Assembly (NCBI GenBank): GCA_026182355.1
Contig: JAPFBL010001617.1
Coordinates: 5,625,001 to 5,689,000 of the forward strand
Length of the DNA stretch: 64,000 bases
Reading direction: 5' to 3'
Source: Hermatobates lingyangjiaoensis
Taxonomy: Eukaryota; Arthropoda; Insecta; Hemiptera; Hermatobatidae
The first letter of the stretch is position 1. Each line of letters opens with the position of its first letter. The translations under genes were made by a program, and so were the position numbers. The notes under the pieces were generated by a model. That model did not search any database. It saw only the letters and a program-made list of their open reading frames with translations, and had not been told where the DNA came from. This document shows positions 45,672 to 56,260 of the stretch, in pieces.

Positions 45672-45796
45672 GTTTTATGATTACTTATTAAATTGTCCGA
45701 GTGTTGATGTCAGAGGTACTTTTATGAAAATTGTGGTATCATTAGCAAATTATTCTCTTCATGATGGACCTTTTCCTCCTCCTATGAATGCACCAA
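45672..45796 (+). CDS. USP9X: USP9X exon 20 of window
   Basis: Acceptor CATTTTAG, donor GTAAGT, phase 2 to 1. Reads RFYDYLLNCPSVDVRGTFMK and ANYSLHDGPFPPPMNAP, conserved C-terminal helical region. Confidence 0.94.
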
Positions 45797-46246
45797 GTAA
45801 GTTGCAAACAAACTTTTTTTCATATGATTTAATCATTTTTACAGGGATAGTAATCCCTGTAATATTATTTATTATCCCTACAGGGATAATAAAATCTATA
45901 CTATAACTTAAATGATCACTATAATAAACGACCGTATGCTGTTGTCTAGTTTTGTCGATAATATAATGATACGAATTAATTATTTTGTTGATGTGTTTTA
46001 TTAATTGCGGAATCTAATATTATTGATTTTGCAGCATCTTTAGAATGATAACATATTTTTTCATCCATGTTGTTATTAATATCAATAGTAGTGTTTAAAT
46101 TATTCGTTTTTACAAGCCAGTTATTTATGTACTAACTATTGAGTGCTTTATCTAGATACATTCCTAAATACAACATCATCCCGTGTATTTTAATTGCTTT
46201 GTATTATTAAAATATTTTTTGCATAATGTCGGTCATTCATTTTTAG
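45797..46246. other. intron with small palindromic CAGGGATA units
   Basis: ACAGGGATA and TATCCCTGT type units alternate at 45837-45895; otherwise nothing recognised. Confidence 0.5.
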
Positions 46247-46413
46247 AAATTCTCGTTGACCCCAAGGCAAGTTTGAGTGATCATTTACTACTCTGTGTAC
46301 TTTCCATGCTTCAAAAAGAAGCTGCTGATAGTTGTAGACATCTGGTTCATTATTTTGCTCTCTTTCATAACTACTGCTCTTTTGGCATTCAAGAAAAAGC
46401 TCAACTTTTAAAG
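46247..46413 (+). CDS. USP9X: USP9X exon 21 of window
   Basis: Acceptor ATTTTTAG, donor GTAAAT, phase 1 to 0. Contains LSDHLLLCVLSMLQKEAADS and GIQEKAQLLK, matching LSDHLLRAVLNLL and GVAEKTQLLKL in vertebrate USP9X. Confidence 0.95.
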
Positions 46414-46498
46414 GTAAATAACTGTGACGATTGAAGGAAAAAAAATTGTGTTAAGTTTTAATTCAGTTTTGCAATTTTTTTTTTTTGTTTGCTTTCAG

Positions 46499-46660
46499 TT
46501 GAATGTTCCTGCCACATTTATGCTAGTTGCTATTGATGAAGGACCAGGTCCTAACATAAAATACCAATATCCTGAATTTACTAAACTTCATTGCGTAGTA
46601 TCCCAGTTAATCAGATGCTGTGATGTTTCTTCGAAAACTCAATCGTCTCAACAGGATCAG
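46499..46660 (+). CDS. USP9X: USP9X exon 22 of window
   Basis: Acceptor GCTTTCAG behind a long T-tract, donor GTATCA, 54 codons, phase 0 to 0, after an 85-bp intron. Reads [27 protein letters not shown] and [13 protein letters not shown], nearly identical to vertebrate USP9X. A 6.3-kb intron follows. Confidence 0.96.
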
Positions 46661-46954
46661 GTATCATAGGTTCTTAATTTCTAGAAAAGTTTGCCTGTTT
46701 TTATCTTTTGTTTCTTTTTATTTTTTAATATTGTACTTATTGTTAATGAATGGGGTGTTGGAACAATAATTTCTTTTCCTTCAATATATGCTATATTTGT
46801 TAAGGCAACTTTTGGAACTTCACGTTCTTAATTTAGAAGTAATAAATATTTCACTTAATTATATATTATATAGAAAAAACAAGTGGGTTGCAGTATGCAC
46901 TGAGTACTCTAGTTTCGAAAAGGTATTTGAATGTTTAGCCTAAAATTAAAGTAA

Positions 46955-47580
46955 AAAAGTTATTCTAGCACCAGGAAGACTAATATGTGCCTCTTCAGAA
47001 GCCCAAGTTGGTGATGTTATTACCATGATCATGGTGATGGAATCGAGGATCTGTTTAATAATGTGTACATGTAAACAGTTATTGATGTTAAGTTCGTGAG
47101 AGTTTTCATTTATAGCAATAGGGTGGTTACTGCGCTGACCATCGGAAGCCATGTGACCACTCTTATGTAGGATCAGCAAAGTAGAAACCTACTTGAAAAG
47201 TATCACACTGGGTACAAGTAGGTCACTACTTGTACTCAAGTAAGTCACCCACTGGTGACTTCGGAGAAATGTAAGAGAAACTAAACCTTAGGTTGGGAGG
47301 TTTTTGGTAACATATTGACGAAGGGAGGGGGGGGGTCATTAAAGATTGAAGAAGTAGAAGAGGAAGAGAGAGGATAGGAAAAAACTCCTTAATAACAGAG
47401 CTCATCGTATGAGCCACAGAGAAAAAAGTAGTTATAAAGAGGTGGAATCACACGGTCCCTCTTGTTCGTAGAACGATAATGTGCTTCAGCAAATTATTAA
47501 ATTAGGAGAATAACCACGGTCAGTAAATTTAAATTTTAAGTGGTTAATATGGTATCACCGGTCAACTATATAACTGCATA
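46955..47580 (-). mobile_element. PLE-C-like fragment (degenerate endonuclease)
   Basis: The - strand near 47225-47160 reads CTQCDTFQVGFYFADPT, the CxxC entry of the GIY-YIG domain seen in PLE-C (CRQCGAFYIGMTS), with stops. Right part 47240-47560 parallels 25200-25650. Ends at (TA)n at 47576. Confidence 0.65.
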
Positions 47581-47865
47581 TATATATAAAATTAAACTTA
47601 TTACTGAGAGAAACAAAAATAAAACTAACATTTGTGATCATTTCGGCTGACTCTGTCTTCAGGAGAAAAGAGAAAAAACACTAGTGCGAGAAGTTTGTAG
47701 ACCGTTTAGTGATAGACCGCGTTAACCATTGGCGGAATAACGAAGGCTTCGCTAAGCAGCGGGCAACTGGGACCGCACGCATGGACCTACTACTAACTCT
47801 ACTCTCCTATTGGTCAGCATTTCAACGAATCATATTTCTTTCCCCGGACAACTCATAGTAAACAG

Positions 47866-47874
47866 TATATAAGG
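47866..47874 (+). promoter_or_regulatory. TATA box of a PLE 5' region
   Basis: TATATAAGG between a 138-bp direct repeat and the ribozyme at 47895; the spacing of about 29 bases to the ribozyme start fits TATA-to-start distance. Inferred from sequence and position only. Confidence 0.45.
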
Positions 47875-47894
47875 ACCAACGTCTGGGCCACACC

Positions 47895-47935
47895 TTGCCT
47901 GAAGATAACCAGAGAATGATTGAAACATGTCGCAG
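47895..47935 (+). ncRNA. small hammerhead-like ribozyme, ACATGT family, behind a TATA box
   Basis: TTGC, CTGAAGA, one T, AACCA/TGATT with one mismatch, GAAA, palindromic ACATGT, C, GCAG. Stem I TTGC/GCAG pairs with one wobble. TATATAAGG lies 29 bases upstream, so transcripts would start at about the ribozyme. Confidence 0.7.
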
Positions 47936-48374
47936 ATACCACCACCAGGTCAACAGTGCAAAATTTTCCACATTCAACCAGCCATCCAGCAATAGCAGTA
48001 ACAACAACCGACCGAAGAGGAAACATAACGAAAACAATAACTCGAATGGGTATCTATGTGAAGAAGTTGGAGTCGATTGTCAACATCTTTTAATCAAGAG
48101 GGACTGTGCAACCTCTACCCCCATTGACAGGAAGACAAAGGCTGCTTTTCATAGAAGACAAATGAGAGTGTCAATTAAAATAAATTCAATTTCCGTAGCA
48201 GATAATAGACAAAACCAACACCCAAACACCACAAAAAACAGTCATAGAAAGGGAACAGGAGTTAACTGGAAAGTGAGGCTCGCTTTTTCTGCCAATAATC
48301 TTATTTCACAGAGGGACTGTGCGACCTCTATAACCATTGGCGGAATAACGAAGGCTTCGCTAAGCAGCGGGTAA
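47895..48374 (+). pseudogene. PLE N-terminal reading frame (no ATG)
   Basis: Open for 160 codons from a TTG; it begins inside the ribozyme-like motif, so its start is not a real initiation codon. The composition is basic and Asn-rich (NSSNNNRPKRKHNENNNSN). It contains an imperfect internal repeat (RDCATSTPI..TKAAF and RDCATSITI..TKASL). No domain recognised. Confidence 0.45.
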
Positions 48375-48489
48375 GAGACCGCACGAATGGACCTACTACT
48401 AACTCTACTCTCCTATTGGTCAGCATTTCAACGAATCATATTTCTTTCCCCGGACAACTCATAGAAAACTATATATATATATATATATT

Positions 48490-48965
48490 GTAAACAGGAA
48501 AACGATCTAAAAGGACAACAAACGTTTCACGGTAAATCACAAACACAGAACAAACAAACAGACACACTTACTGTCTCTAATTTTTGGTTGAACCGTCACC
48601 AGGAGAGTTGAGATAGGGACAACAAGAGCACTTGCGAAGCGATGGTTGGAGACCAACAGTGTTGTCACACGCGTGCCCGGTTCAAGTAAAGCAAGAAAAA
48701 ATAACTAAGATTAAGCGAAGAGCTAAGAAATAGAAAGTGTAAATGAAGAAAATTAGGAAATATAAATAATAAAAACTGAAATGATAATAATGAAGAAAAT
48801 TAAGAGGAAAATAACTGAGAAAAAAAGAAAATCCAGGAATATAAATAATGAACACTTTAATATATGATCAAACCACAAACAAGACTTGTTTTCCCATTTC
48901 TTATTGTGGTTTGATCATTGATTGTTATTTCACGTGTTTATGTGAAATCTTTTTAACTTTAATAT
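48490..48965. mobile_element. PLE 3' fragments
   Basis: 48520-48630 carries a degenerate ribozyme-like stretch on - (CTGGTGA instead of CTGATGA), with the CTCTAATTTTTGGTTGAACC block of the AATT family. 48640-48850 is A-rich. 48862-48960 is one AGATCTT-family arm end (TTATTGTGGTTTGATCATTG). Confidence 0.62.
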
Positions 48966-49019
48966 ATATAATAATAATATTTTAAGAATATATAATAATA
49001 ATTATATATATATATATAT

Positions 49020-49640
49020 ATATATCTTACTTTCTTATAACCATTGATCTTCGCCTTATTTAATCTTATCCGTTTATCCTATAACTTTACTTAATCTCTG
49101 CTATGAATATAAATTTATTTATTTGCCTTCTATTATTTTATTATCTTGACCGTCTCCTTTTCTTATATTATTAAATATTATCTTATTGTCTTATAACCTT
49201 TATTAAACTTCTAGGCTTGACTGTAAATCTTATTTAACCATTCCTTTAGCCTTTAAATCTTATTTGACTTTACTTTATTTTCTTGTATACCTTATTTTAA
49301 CCATCTCCTGGTGTCTTATTACTTTATTTAACCTCTCATAGAAATTTCCTCTTTTATTTTATTATTTCCTTCCGTTGTTTTATAATTATACCTTTAAATA
49401 ACTTTTCTTTTGTAGTATGATACTCTTTTCTATTGTACTGAAAAGACTTCTTGGATTTTCTTTTCACTTTTAAACATCTACTTTTATATCTTTCATTGAT
49501 CTATTTGTCATGCATAATCTTATGTATATGTACTTAAATGCATTATAAGCCCCTTTTGTCCATGTTAAAACAATATATGAAACATGTCAGTTGCCCTACT
49601 CCTATTTCCATTAACTCCTGATAGAAGGATGTTGGATTAT
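49020..49640. other. pyrimidine-rich, strand-biased AT region
   Basis: + strand consists mainly of C and T with A, in loosely repeated TTATTTAACC, CTTATTTGAC and TCTTATTACTTT units. No gene. It may be a decayed tandem repeat or the A-rich 3' region of a PLE read from the other strand. Confidence 0.5.
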
Positions 49641-50450
49641 AATAAATTTCTTGATAATTAGTGTTATTATTAAGAATTACTATTACTGTGAACAAAAAGA
49701 ATCAAAAAAATTCACTACTATATTTTGTCTGCGTCGTCATCAGGTAGATAGACTAGCGAGGACTGAAATATCATTCAAGAGGCACTCATTGAGTATTGCC
49801 AACTTACGTAGGGAGGGGAGACAAGAAAAATGAAATAAATAAAAACAAAAATATGTAAAGAACATATGAAAAAATAACGTATATTTTAAAAATTAATAAA
49901 AAAACAAAATAAGTAATCAAATTCGTTTAATGTGACCAATATTATTAATGATAATAATTACTATCAAAGTAATTAACGACTGATGTTAAGCTGAGGAGCA
50001 GATCTATCTCCCAGATGACAAATTAGTGCCTCTTTTAAAATTTTCAAAGTTATATTAGAGTTAGTATCACGAATCTGCCAAAAGATCTGTACACAGAAAC
50101 TGTCATTAAAACCGGTCCGTGAGAGCTGGTGTGAATGGTAACGGGAAGGTAATGTAACGGAAGCATCACATTGGGTGCAATCCAACCGATAAACACAATT
50201 TCAAGAAGTACAGGAGGTCTATGAAGAATATGGTAGGTGTGATTGCTTAGGAAATAAGTAAAGGAAGATGATAGGGTAAGTAAAGCAGCTTCGACACCCG
50301 CATTGAGCAATATCACCAGTGGAAGATGCGTACCTTAAAATAGAAGTACAAGAAAAAGAAGAAACTATGGGAGAAAACTCCTTGGTAGTTGTGCCCAGCC
50401 TATGGGCTCCGGGATAGTAAGGAATGATTAGGCAAGTGGTATTGATACTA
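49640..50450 (-). mobile_element. PLE-C-like 3' fragment (copy 3)
   Basis: The - strand near 50210-50150 reads NCVYRLDCTQCDASVTL, matching the CxxC entry of the PLE-C endonuclease; the GIY-YIG residues are changed. An A-rich part follows (49830-49920) and a damaged ribozyme-like stretch at 49715-49760. Confidence 0.7.
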
Positions 50451-50540
50451 CTTTATATGTATACATTTGACAACAAGATTTCACAATAAACATGTGAAAA
50501 ACAATCAATGTTCAAACCGCAATAAGAAATGGGAAAACAA

Positions 50541-50583
50541 GATTAAGATCTTTCAACCGCAACAAGCTGTCTTCGTCAGAGTC
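50541..50583 (-). ncRNA. hammerhead-like motif, AGATCT family (left arm)
   Basis: CTGACGA, A, GACAG/CGGTT, GAAA, AGATCT, T, AATC; stem I has one mismatch. Partner of the + motif at 50600. Confidence 0.65.
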
Positions 50584-50599
50584 AATCAAACTGAGATTT

Positions 50600-50642
50600 G
50601 ACTCTGATGAAGACCGCTTGTTGCAGTTGAAAGATCTTAGTC
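50600..50642 (+). ncRNA. small hammerhead-like ribozyme, AGATCT family (right arm)
   Basis: GACT, CTGATGA, A, GACCG/CAGTT, GAAA, AGATCT, T, AGTC. Core and stem I are perfect; stem II has one mismatch. Confidence 0.75.
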
Positions 50643-50859
50643 TTTTTTTCTTATTGTGGTTTGAACATTGATTGTATAAATTTGATTTATATATCACTCT
50701 TCCATTAATCAAGTTGAAGATTTGTATAATATTTCTTCTAAATAAGTTCTGAAAAAGTAATACAGTCAACCCTCGTTAAACCGGACCCCGTTAGTCCGGA
50801 TATCGGATAAGACGGACGAAATACAACATCAAGTCAGCTATATTTAACGTTGCAGCTGC

Positions 50860-51456
50860 ATGGAATGCAGTGAAAGTCTAGCTAATTCCTGGAAGAAACT
50901 TCTATATGACCAAGAGGTGGAATATGATTTCGAAGGCTTTGAAGCTAGGGACTTTCATCGAATCTTAAGAAGGGCAGGCGAAGATGTGTCTGAAGATGAC
51001 GTCAGGAACTGGTTAGAAGACACAGAAGGTGACCCTGGCTACCAGGTGTTAACTGAGGAAGAAATAGCTCAGGATGTTCTCGCTGGTGACAACAGAGATG
51101 ATTCCAGCGATGAAGGTGAAGATGAACCACTGCCTCCGAAACCCAAGCTCTCTGACGTACGAGAAGCACTCGATAAGATTATCGGCTACATCGATTTGTC
51201 CTCAGAAAATGAAATCCAGCAATTTTATCAACATTTTAAAGTCTTCAGAGAAGTAATCATCCGAAAAAAACATCAGCCAGGAAAACAACAAAAAATCGAA
51301 TCGTTCTTTAGGCCTGTTCGTCCCAACATTGCTGCAGCTGACGAAAATATCGACGACCTCTCTCACCTCAACCACCAACCTCTGCCGACTCCAACTAAAA
51401 CCTCTCCACCACCAAATAAAGTCCATCCCCTCAAGCTCATTGGTCATCCACATTAG
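50860..51456 (+). CDS. C-terminal part of a pogo/Tigger (jerky-like) transposase
   Basis: 198 codons with an ATG, no internal stop. Acidic middle part (ARDFHRILRRAGEDVSEDDV, RNWLEDTEGDPGYQVLTEEE) typical of the region behind the DDE domain in Tigger/JRK proteins, then DVREALDKIIGYIDLSS. Near the end QQKIESFF fits the PCNA-interacting peptide (QxxIxxFF); a PCNA-binding peptide is known at the C-terminus of the Drosophila pogo transposase. Without DNA-binding and catalytic parts it cannot transpose DNA itself; whether it is expressed is unknown. Confidence 0.75.
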   Translation: MECSESLANSWKKLLYDQEVEYDFEGFEARDFHRILRRAGEDVSEDDVRNWLEDTEGDPGYQVLTEEEIAQDVLAGDNRDDSSDEGEDEPLPPKPKLSDVREALDKIIGYIDLSSENEIQQFYQHFKVFREVIIRKKHQPGKQQKIESFFRPVRPNIAAADENIDDLSHLNHQPLPTPTKTSPPPNKVHPLKLIGHPH

Positions 51457-51525
51457 GTAAATAAATATTTACTGTATTATTTTAATTATTTTATTTAGTT
51501 TTTACTGTATACAGTACCATATAAT

Positions 51526-51530
<5 letters not shown>

Positions 51531-51600
<70 letters not shown>
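51531..51600. repeat. (CT)n microsatellite
   Basis: About 70 bp of uninterrupted CT between the frame and the right TIR of the pogo element. Confidence 0.97.
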
Positions 51601-51604
<4 letters not shown>

Positions 51605-51934
51605 TGTTAAACCGGACAATCGGCTAAACCGGACAACCCTTCCCCCCTATTAGTCCGTTTTAACGAGGGTTGACTGTAGTTATTGATTGGTGCTTTAATG
51701 CCTTATTAGATTGCCTGAGTTCATTGTGCCAATATTGTCGCTATATATTTTAATATGTTCTTTTTTATGAATAAGCCAAAGTTCTATCTGCATTCAATTT
51801 TAAATAATAGTAAGTGATAATCTACATCAAATTTGCAAAGGTTACTGATTGATATTTAAAATGTATATAATATTCTATCAGTATATCGGAATTATCGAGA
51901 TTCTCTCGAAACTAAATAATTCAGACCAGAGAAA

Positions 51935-52750
51935 GAAATTTGTTAATACAGAATTTTACTATTGGGAATCCGGATTTCACTTGCAAAAGAGATAAATTGT
52001 GTGCTTTAGAAACCATTAATTTTTACCTGTGCACCGGTTGGCTGTGTGTCCACACCGGCGGTTACTACATACCTGATACTAACGCTGCGGGTGCCGGAAC
52101 CTACTACAAACTTTTTCAACAAACCTGAGCCGTATTAACACTAGTAATTATGATGAAATTTTTGCAATTAGGAAGTCACTAGTAGAATAGAATCAGTCAA
52201 CTTAATGCCAAGCAATGTTTTTTCCTCATTGACACCCAGGCTGGAATCGTGGCACTCAGTAACCAGCCAACAGATTGCCCCCGCAGCAGAAAGTTCTGCA
52301 GAAAAATAGCTGAGCTGTAACTGTGGGCTCCTAACTGTTATGATTTAATCATGTATCTGAAACTTTAGTCATACCATGATAAAGATGAATAGGTTGATGT
52401 TTTTTTAAAGAAACTGATTTGTTAGGGTGGGACCCCTAACCACATCGGACTCCGAGGCGTTTGAAATAATTTATAAAATGGCTAATACCATAAAGAAGCA
52501 AAGGTGGACCAACCAGTCAGCTAGAGAGATAATCGACTCCACTGTCACCATATTTACGCTTATTAATGCAAAAGTCCTCAGTATTGAAAGGCTATGGGTG
52601 CCTAGGCGATGTTGTCATGGACACCTGTTCTTTCTGTTTAACCAGAATATGGTGGGAAGTCATCTCCTCACCTGCCCTTCCCTTCAAGATCTTCCTGTAG
52701 ATCCCGCTATGCTATATACTGGGAGGCTCAGCGTTGAATAGCCCGGACGT
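51935..52750 (+). other. unidentified, repeat-like block with short frames
   Basis: Frames 51940-52128 and 52427-52741 (NTIKKQRWTNQSAREIIDST, RRCCHGHLFFLFNQN) have no recognised domain. Composition is more even than the flanks, which suggests an old mobile element. Not conserved in USP9X. Confidence 0.35.
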
Positions 52751-52982
52751 GGGATAATAATAATAAAATACTATTTTATAATAATAAAATTATAATAATA
52801 ATTAGCACATCTACAGTTTTTTATGTGGGTTCTATTACTGAATTAATATTTTAACTTAGAAAGTGCTGTTCCTGGTCGTTAATAAATTGAATTATTTTAT
52901 TCTGTATTTTCTGTATTTAAATACATAAAAACTGTAGTATCAGTGGTGATGTTTCTTTGTTTAATATTTAATATTTCCTTAG

Positions 52983-53083
52983 GGTATGGAACCACTTCCT
53001 AATCCATATGGTGATCCTGAGTGTACAGAGTACAAGATGGCCCTTCAACCTCAAGTTGAAGAAATCCTTTATAACAGTTCCAG
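52983..53083 (+). CDS. USP9X: USP9X exon 23 of window
   Basis: Acceptor TTCCTTAG, donor GTAGTT, phase 0 to 2. Reads GMEPLPNPYGDP, then EILYNSS. It sits between large transposon-filled introns and has no ORF-track support of its own; it is supported by phase and by the conserved PLPNPFGDP-like motif. Confidence 0.9.
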
Positions 53084-53204
53084 GTAGTTGTATCTATAAT
53101 CTTATTACTCTTGTGATTTATATATATATTTTTTTAGTCTAACCTCCTATATTTATTTTATATAAGAAATTATCCTGTTATTTTATAGTTATTATTATTT
53201 GCAG

Positions 53205-53437
53205 TAACTATGTGAAGAAAATAATTGAAGATTGCCAAGCAACACAGGATGGTTGTAAGTTATTACAGTTCTGTTCATGGGAAAACCCTCATTTTTCAAG
53301 AATTGTCCTGAGTGAATTGTTATGGCAGATTTCATATGCTTATTGCAATGAATATAAACATCATTTCGAATTACTTCTCGGTGTAGTTACCATGGAAGAT
53401 TCATGGATTACGCATAGGTTAAATAACGCTCTTAAAG
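53205..53437 (+). CDS. USP9X: USP9X exon 24 of window
   Basis: Acceptor TTTGCAG, donor GTTTGT (weak), phase 2 to 1. Reads SNYVKKIIEDCQATQDGCKL, FCSWENPHFSRIVLSELLWQ and EDSWITHRLNNALK, strongly conserved. Confidence 0.96.
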
Positions 53438-54600
53438 GTTTGTTATTCACCCATCTCTTTTATAAATGCAATGTAGTTCTATGAATTTTACTGTTATATT
53501 ATTATTTTACATATGTTAGGATATTTTTTTTTACGAAATAATGTAAAATTATTTCTACTTTTATTGTTATTAATTATTGAATATCGACATACGAAGTGTT
53601 TGTTTGAAAACTAAATTTATAATAACCAATGTTTATAATACTCTGTGTTTGGTGCAGAGTGTTGGTTTTTTAATAATAACAATACAGTATAATTAAGTGA
53701 GCAACTGTTGGGTCTAACAAACTATTGCTTTGATTTGAATAAAAAAAGAAGTATAATATAAAAAAATCTCAGAATAATATAAAAAAAATATTCTGAAAAT
53801 CAAAGCCAGTAACATGAATCACGCTCACGTTATAACTACTGTTTCTTGAATCTAAGGATTTCTTGAATATGGAAAAATCTATGATTTCCTTTTGATCAAG
53901 TCTAATATTAATATTAGTTTAGAAAGTTTTTCAGTTTATAATTCAAAAATTATTGTGCTTATATAAAGTTGATGAAATCATCCAAAAAACATTCTTTTCA
54001 TAACAGCAAACTTCTTCAAGGTTATTTAATTCAATAGACTGAATGAATTGGTCCTCTGTACTACCTTTTACCAGACTTTTTTTTTCTTCCCATATTTTTA
54101 GAAGCTCCTAAACTAAATAGAGATTGTCCAATTTTGGACAGTTTTGATAGTCCATTTGATTCTTCTTGGCCACTCCTTCCTCTTCATAGTTTGTTTATAG
54201 TTATCTTTTTCAATACAAGTGTATGTAGTCCTGATCTCATTCATAATGGCGAGTTAGTTCGTGTTTTATTATGATGAAGGCAATATTATTTTTCGCCTCA
54301 GGTTGAAAAACTTCTACTACGCAAACATTTGTTCCAAGAGTTGAATTGAAATCTCTTATATTTTTAATCTTTTCCTTCTCTCAATTTAAAAGAATAATTA
54401 TGTATTTAACATGTGTATTGAAAAATCGTTTGTTCCTTTTAAATAGACCTTTCACTGAATAGCTGTTGTACCCTTCGTAAAAACTCTTAACAGTTAAAAA
54501 CTCTACATTTTTGGTGAAATATGCTTTAAGAATATCTATATATAATTTACCTTCCATTATCTCTAGCGAGAGTTATATTTTAATTTCAACTTAATTAAGT
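53438..54600. other. intron sequence, nothing recognised
   Basis: AT-rich, no repeat or gene recognised left of the hAT MITE. Confidence 0.6.
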
Positions 54601-54608
54601 ATTAAGTT

Positions 54609-55148
54609 CAGTGGCATGGCAAGGGAGTGGGCGACATTTTGAGGGGGTAAAAATAGAAAAAATTAAAATAAGAAAAAGCTAATAAAAAATCTGAAATTAA
54701 TACCAAAATCAGTTTTTAAGGTCGTAATTGTTTTTATGTTTTATTTGTGTAATACTGTTTTGAAACGGATTTTCAACTGTAATATTTACAAATTAAAAAT
54801 ATATGTATTTTAATATTTTAATGGGGTTGAACATTTATTTGCGTAGCCAGCTAATTTAATTTAACCATTTTTTTATGATTTGAATTGTGCGTTTTTGTTT
54901 TCAAAACTCTTTGGTTTTCTTTGATGACGACTGTATCAAATGTATATGAGTACTGTAATAAGATGTAAGTCTGGGACTAATGACAGCAGTCTAAAATTAG
55001 ATCCTTGATTGTAATCCCATGAATATAAATATTTTCAGGACGTTCTGGAGTTTCGAAAATTATTGGATTATCAACGGCTAGCTTGGAGGGGGGGGGGGGG
55101 GCAAATCTTACGATCGCCTCGAGTGGGACAAATAGTTGCTAGCCACTG
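54609..55148. mobile_element. hAT-type MITE with 8-bp target duplication
   Basis: Ends CAGTGGC and GCCACTG; flanks ATTAAGTT (54601-54608) and ATTAAATT (55149-55156) form an 8-bp duplication with one mismatch, the hAT hallmark. 540 bp, no coding capacity, with a run of 14 G at 55088-55101 near the right end. Confidence 0.8.
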
Positions 55149-55156
55149 ATTAAATT

Positions 55157-55840
55157 TTAATTGAGATACTTGTATAAAATGGTTTCACGATAACTATCTG
55201 GCATAAAATCAACTACAAATCACATTTTGGAATTCTAAAATGGATTAAGATCTTCCTACCAGTAACAGTCATCCTCTTAGCCACGAAACAAACGACTCTT
55301 TTGGAACTCTGTCTATGTAACAGTGGTATCAGTCTATCATCTTAATTTTTGAAAGTGTATGAACTTTAAAATTTTGTTTTGAACTTTGTGTTCGGTTTTT
55401 ATAGATTTTTGATTTTTTGAGATTTAATAAATGTAAGGATCATTGATATATATCCACCTATAAACTACATGATCAAATTCTAAAATAAGACTAAAATCTT
55501 TTCACATGTATGGATCCTTTCAGGGTTACTAAATTGAATCTTAACACTGATACTACTGTTACATGGACACAGATTCAAAAGAGCCGTTATTTCGCGGCTG
55601 AGAAGATGACTGTTACATTTAGGAAGATTTTAATCCATTTTATAATTTCAAAATGTGATTTTTACGTTGATTTTATGCCACATATTTATCGTGAAACCAT
55701 TTTATATATGTATTTCAGTTCAAATACAAGTACAAAGAACAATAAAAAAAATTATCACTGGTTTTTCGCTGAATTCCTTGATGTAACATTTAATTAAAGG
55801 AATAGAATAGGCTTAGTATTTTTTTCTGATTATTCTTTAT
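55157..55840. other. decayed PLE-like repeat and unassigned frame
   Basis: 55180-55300 and 55440-55500 resemble very diverged AGATCTT-family arms (GGATTAAGATCTTCC, GTAACAGTCATCCTC). A 95-codon frame at 55510-55797 has no recognised domain. Confidence 0.35.
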
Positions 55841-55898
55841 ATTATATATATATATAAACTAGAATTTAAAAAGAACTCATAGAAAAGAAATCACTGAA

Positions 55899-55935
55899 CT
55901 CACTACTATATTTCGATGTCCTCGTCTTCAGGAAA
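55899..55935 (-). ncRNA. hammerhead-like motif, ATAT family
   Basis: CTGAAGA, C, GAGGACATC as weak stem II, GAAA, ATAT, A, GTAGTGAG. Same family as 41076-41113. Confidence 0.55.
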
Positions 55936-56226
55936 AGATGTGAATCGCTCCAAAGGCTGATAACGAGTCGTTATCAGCCTTTGGAGGGATTGATTTCTTT
56001 TTTATGTGTTCTTTTTAAATACTAGTTTATTCAGTTCGAAGAATCGTTTCATTTAATTGTATATATATATATATATATACACTTTTTTTCGTTGGAAATA
56101 CGATCCAAAACGGACAAATATAGTTCAATATAAACAAAGAAACATAGAGAAATCAGAAGAACACACTTCTGATCTGAGGGTCTCCAACCGTCTCTGATCC
56201 AGTGCGCTTGGTTTCCCTCTCTTATC

Positions 56227-56260
56227 TCTCCTGAAGACGGTTCAAACCGAAAATTAGAGA
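56227..56260 (+). ncRNA. small hammerhead-like ribozyme, AATT family
   Basis: TCTC, CTGAAGA, C, GGTT/AACC with loop CA, GAAA, AATT, A, GAGA. All stems are perfect; the best example of this family. Confidence 0.82.

Larger units (their letters stand above)
47590..48490 (+). mobile_element. PLE 5' region: direct repeats, TATA box, ribozyme, frame start
   Basis: Direct repeats 47722-47859 and 48331-48465 (about 90 % identical). After the first repeat come TATATAAGG (47866), a hammerhead-like motif (47895-47935) and an open frame to 48374 rich in Asn/Ser/Lys (RPKRKHNENNN). This looks like the promoter-proximal end of a PLE joined to a partial second repeat. No RT is present. Confidence 0.65.
50467..50690. 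mobile_element. compact palindrome with two divergent ribozymes
   Basis: Arms 50467-50588 and 50592-50685 of the AGATCTT family, with only a few bases between the inward ends. - ribozyme at 50541-50583 and + ribozyme at 50600-50642. This is the shortest version of the arrangement at 30788-31165. Confidence 0.83.
50763..51676 (+). mobile_element. pogo/Tigger deletion derivative with TA target duplication
   Basis: TIRs CAGTCAACCCTCGTTAAA at the left and its complement at the right, flanked by TA (50761-50762 and 51677-51678). Further inverted CCGGAC/GTCCGG motifs lie inside both ends. The 914-bp element holds one open frame (50860-51456) and a (CT)n tract (51531-51600). The DNA-binding and most of the DDE region are deleted. 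Confidence 0.92.

Noticed and set aside
47640..47700. CTGAAGA followed by GAAA on the - strand
   Set aside because: No stem II can be drawn between the two boxes and no stem I forms.
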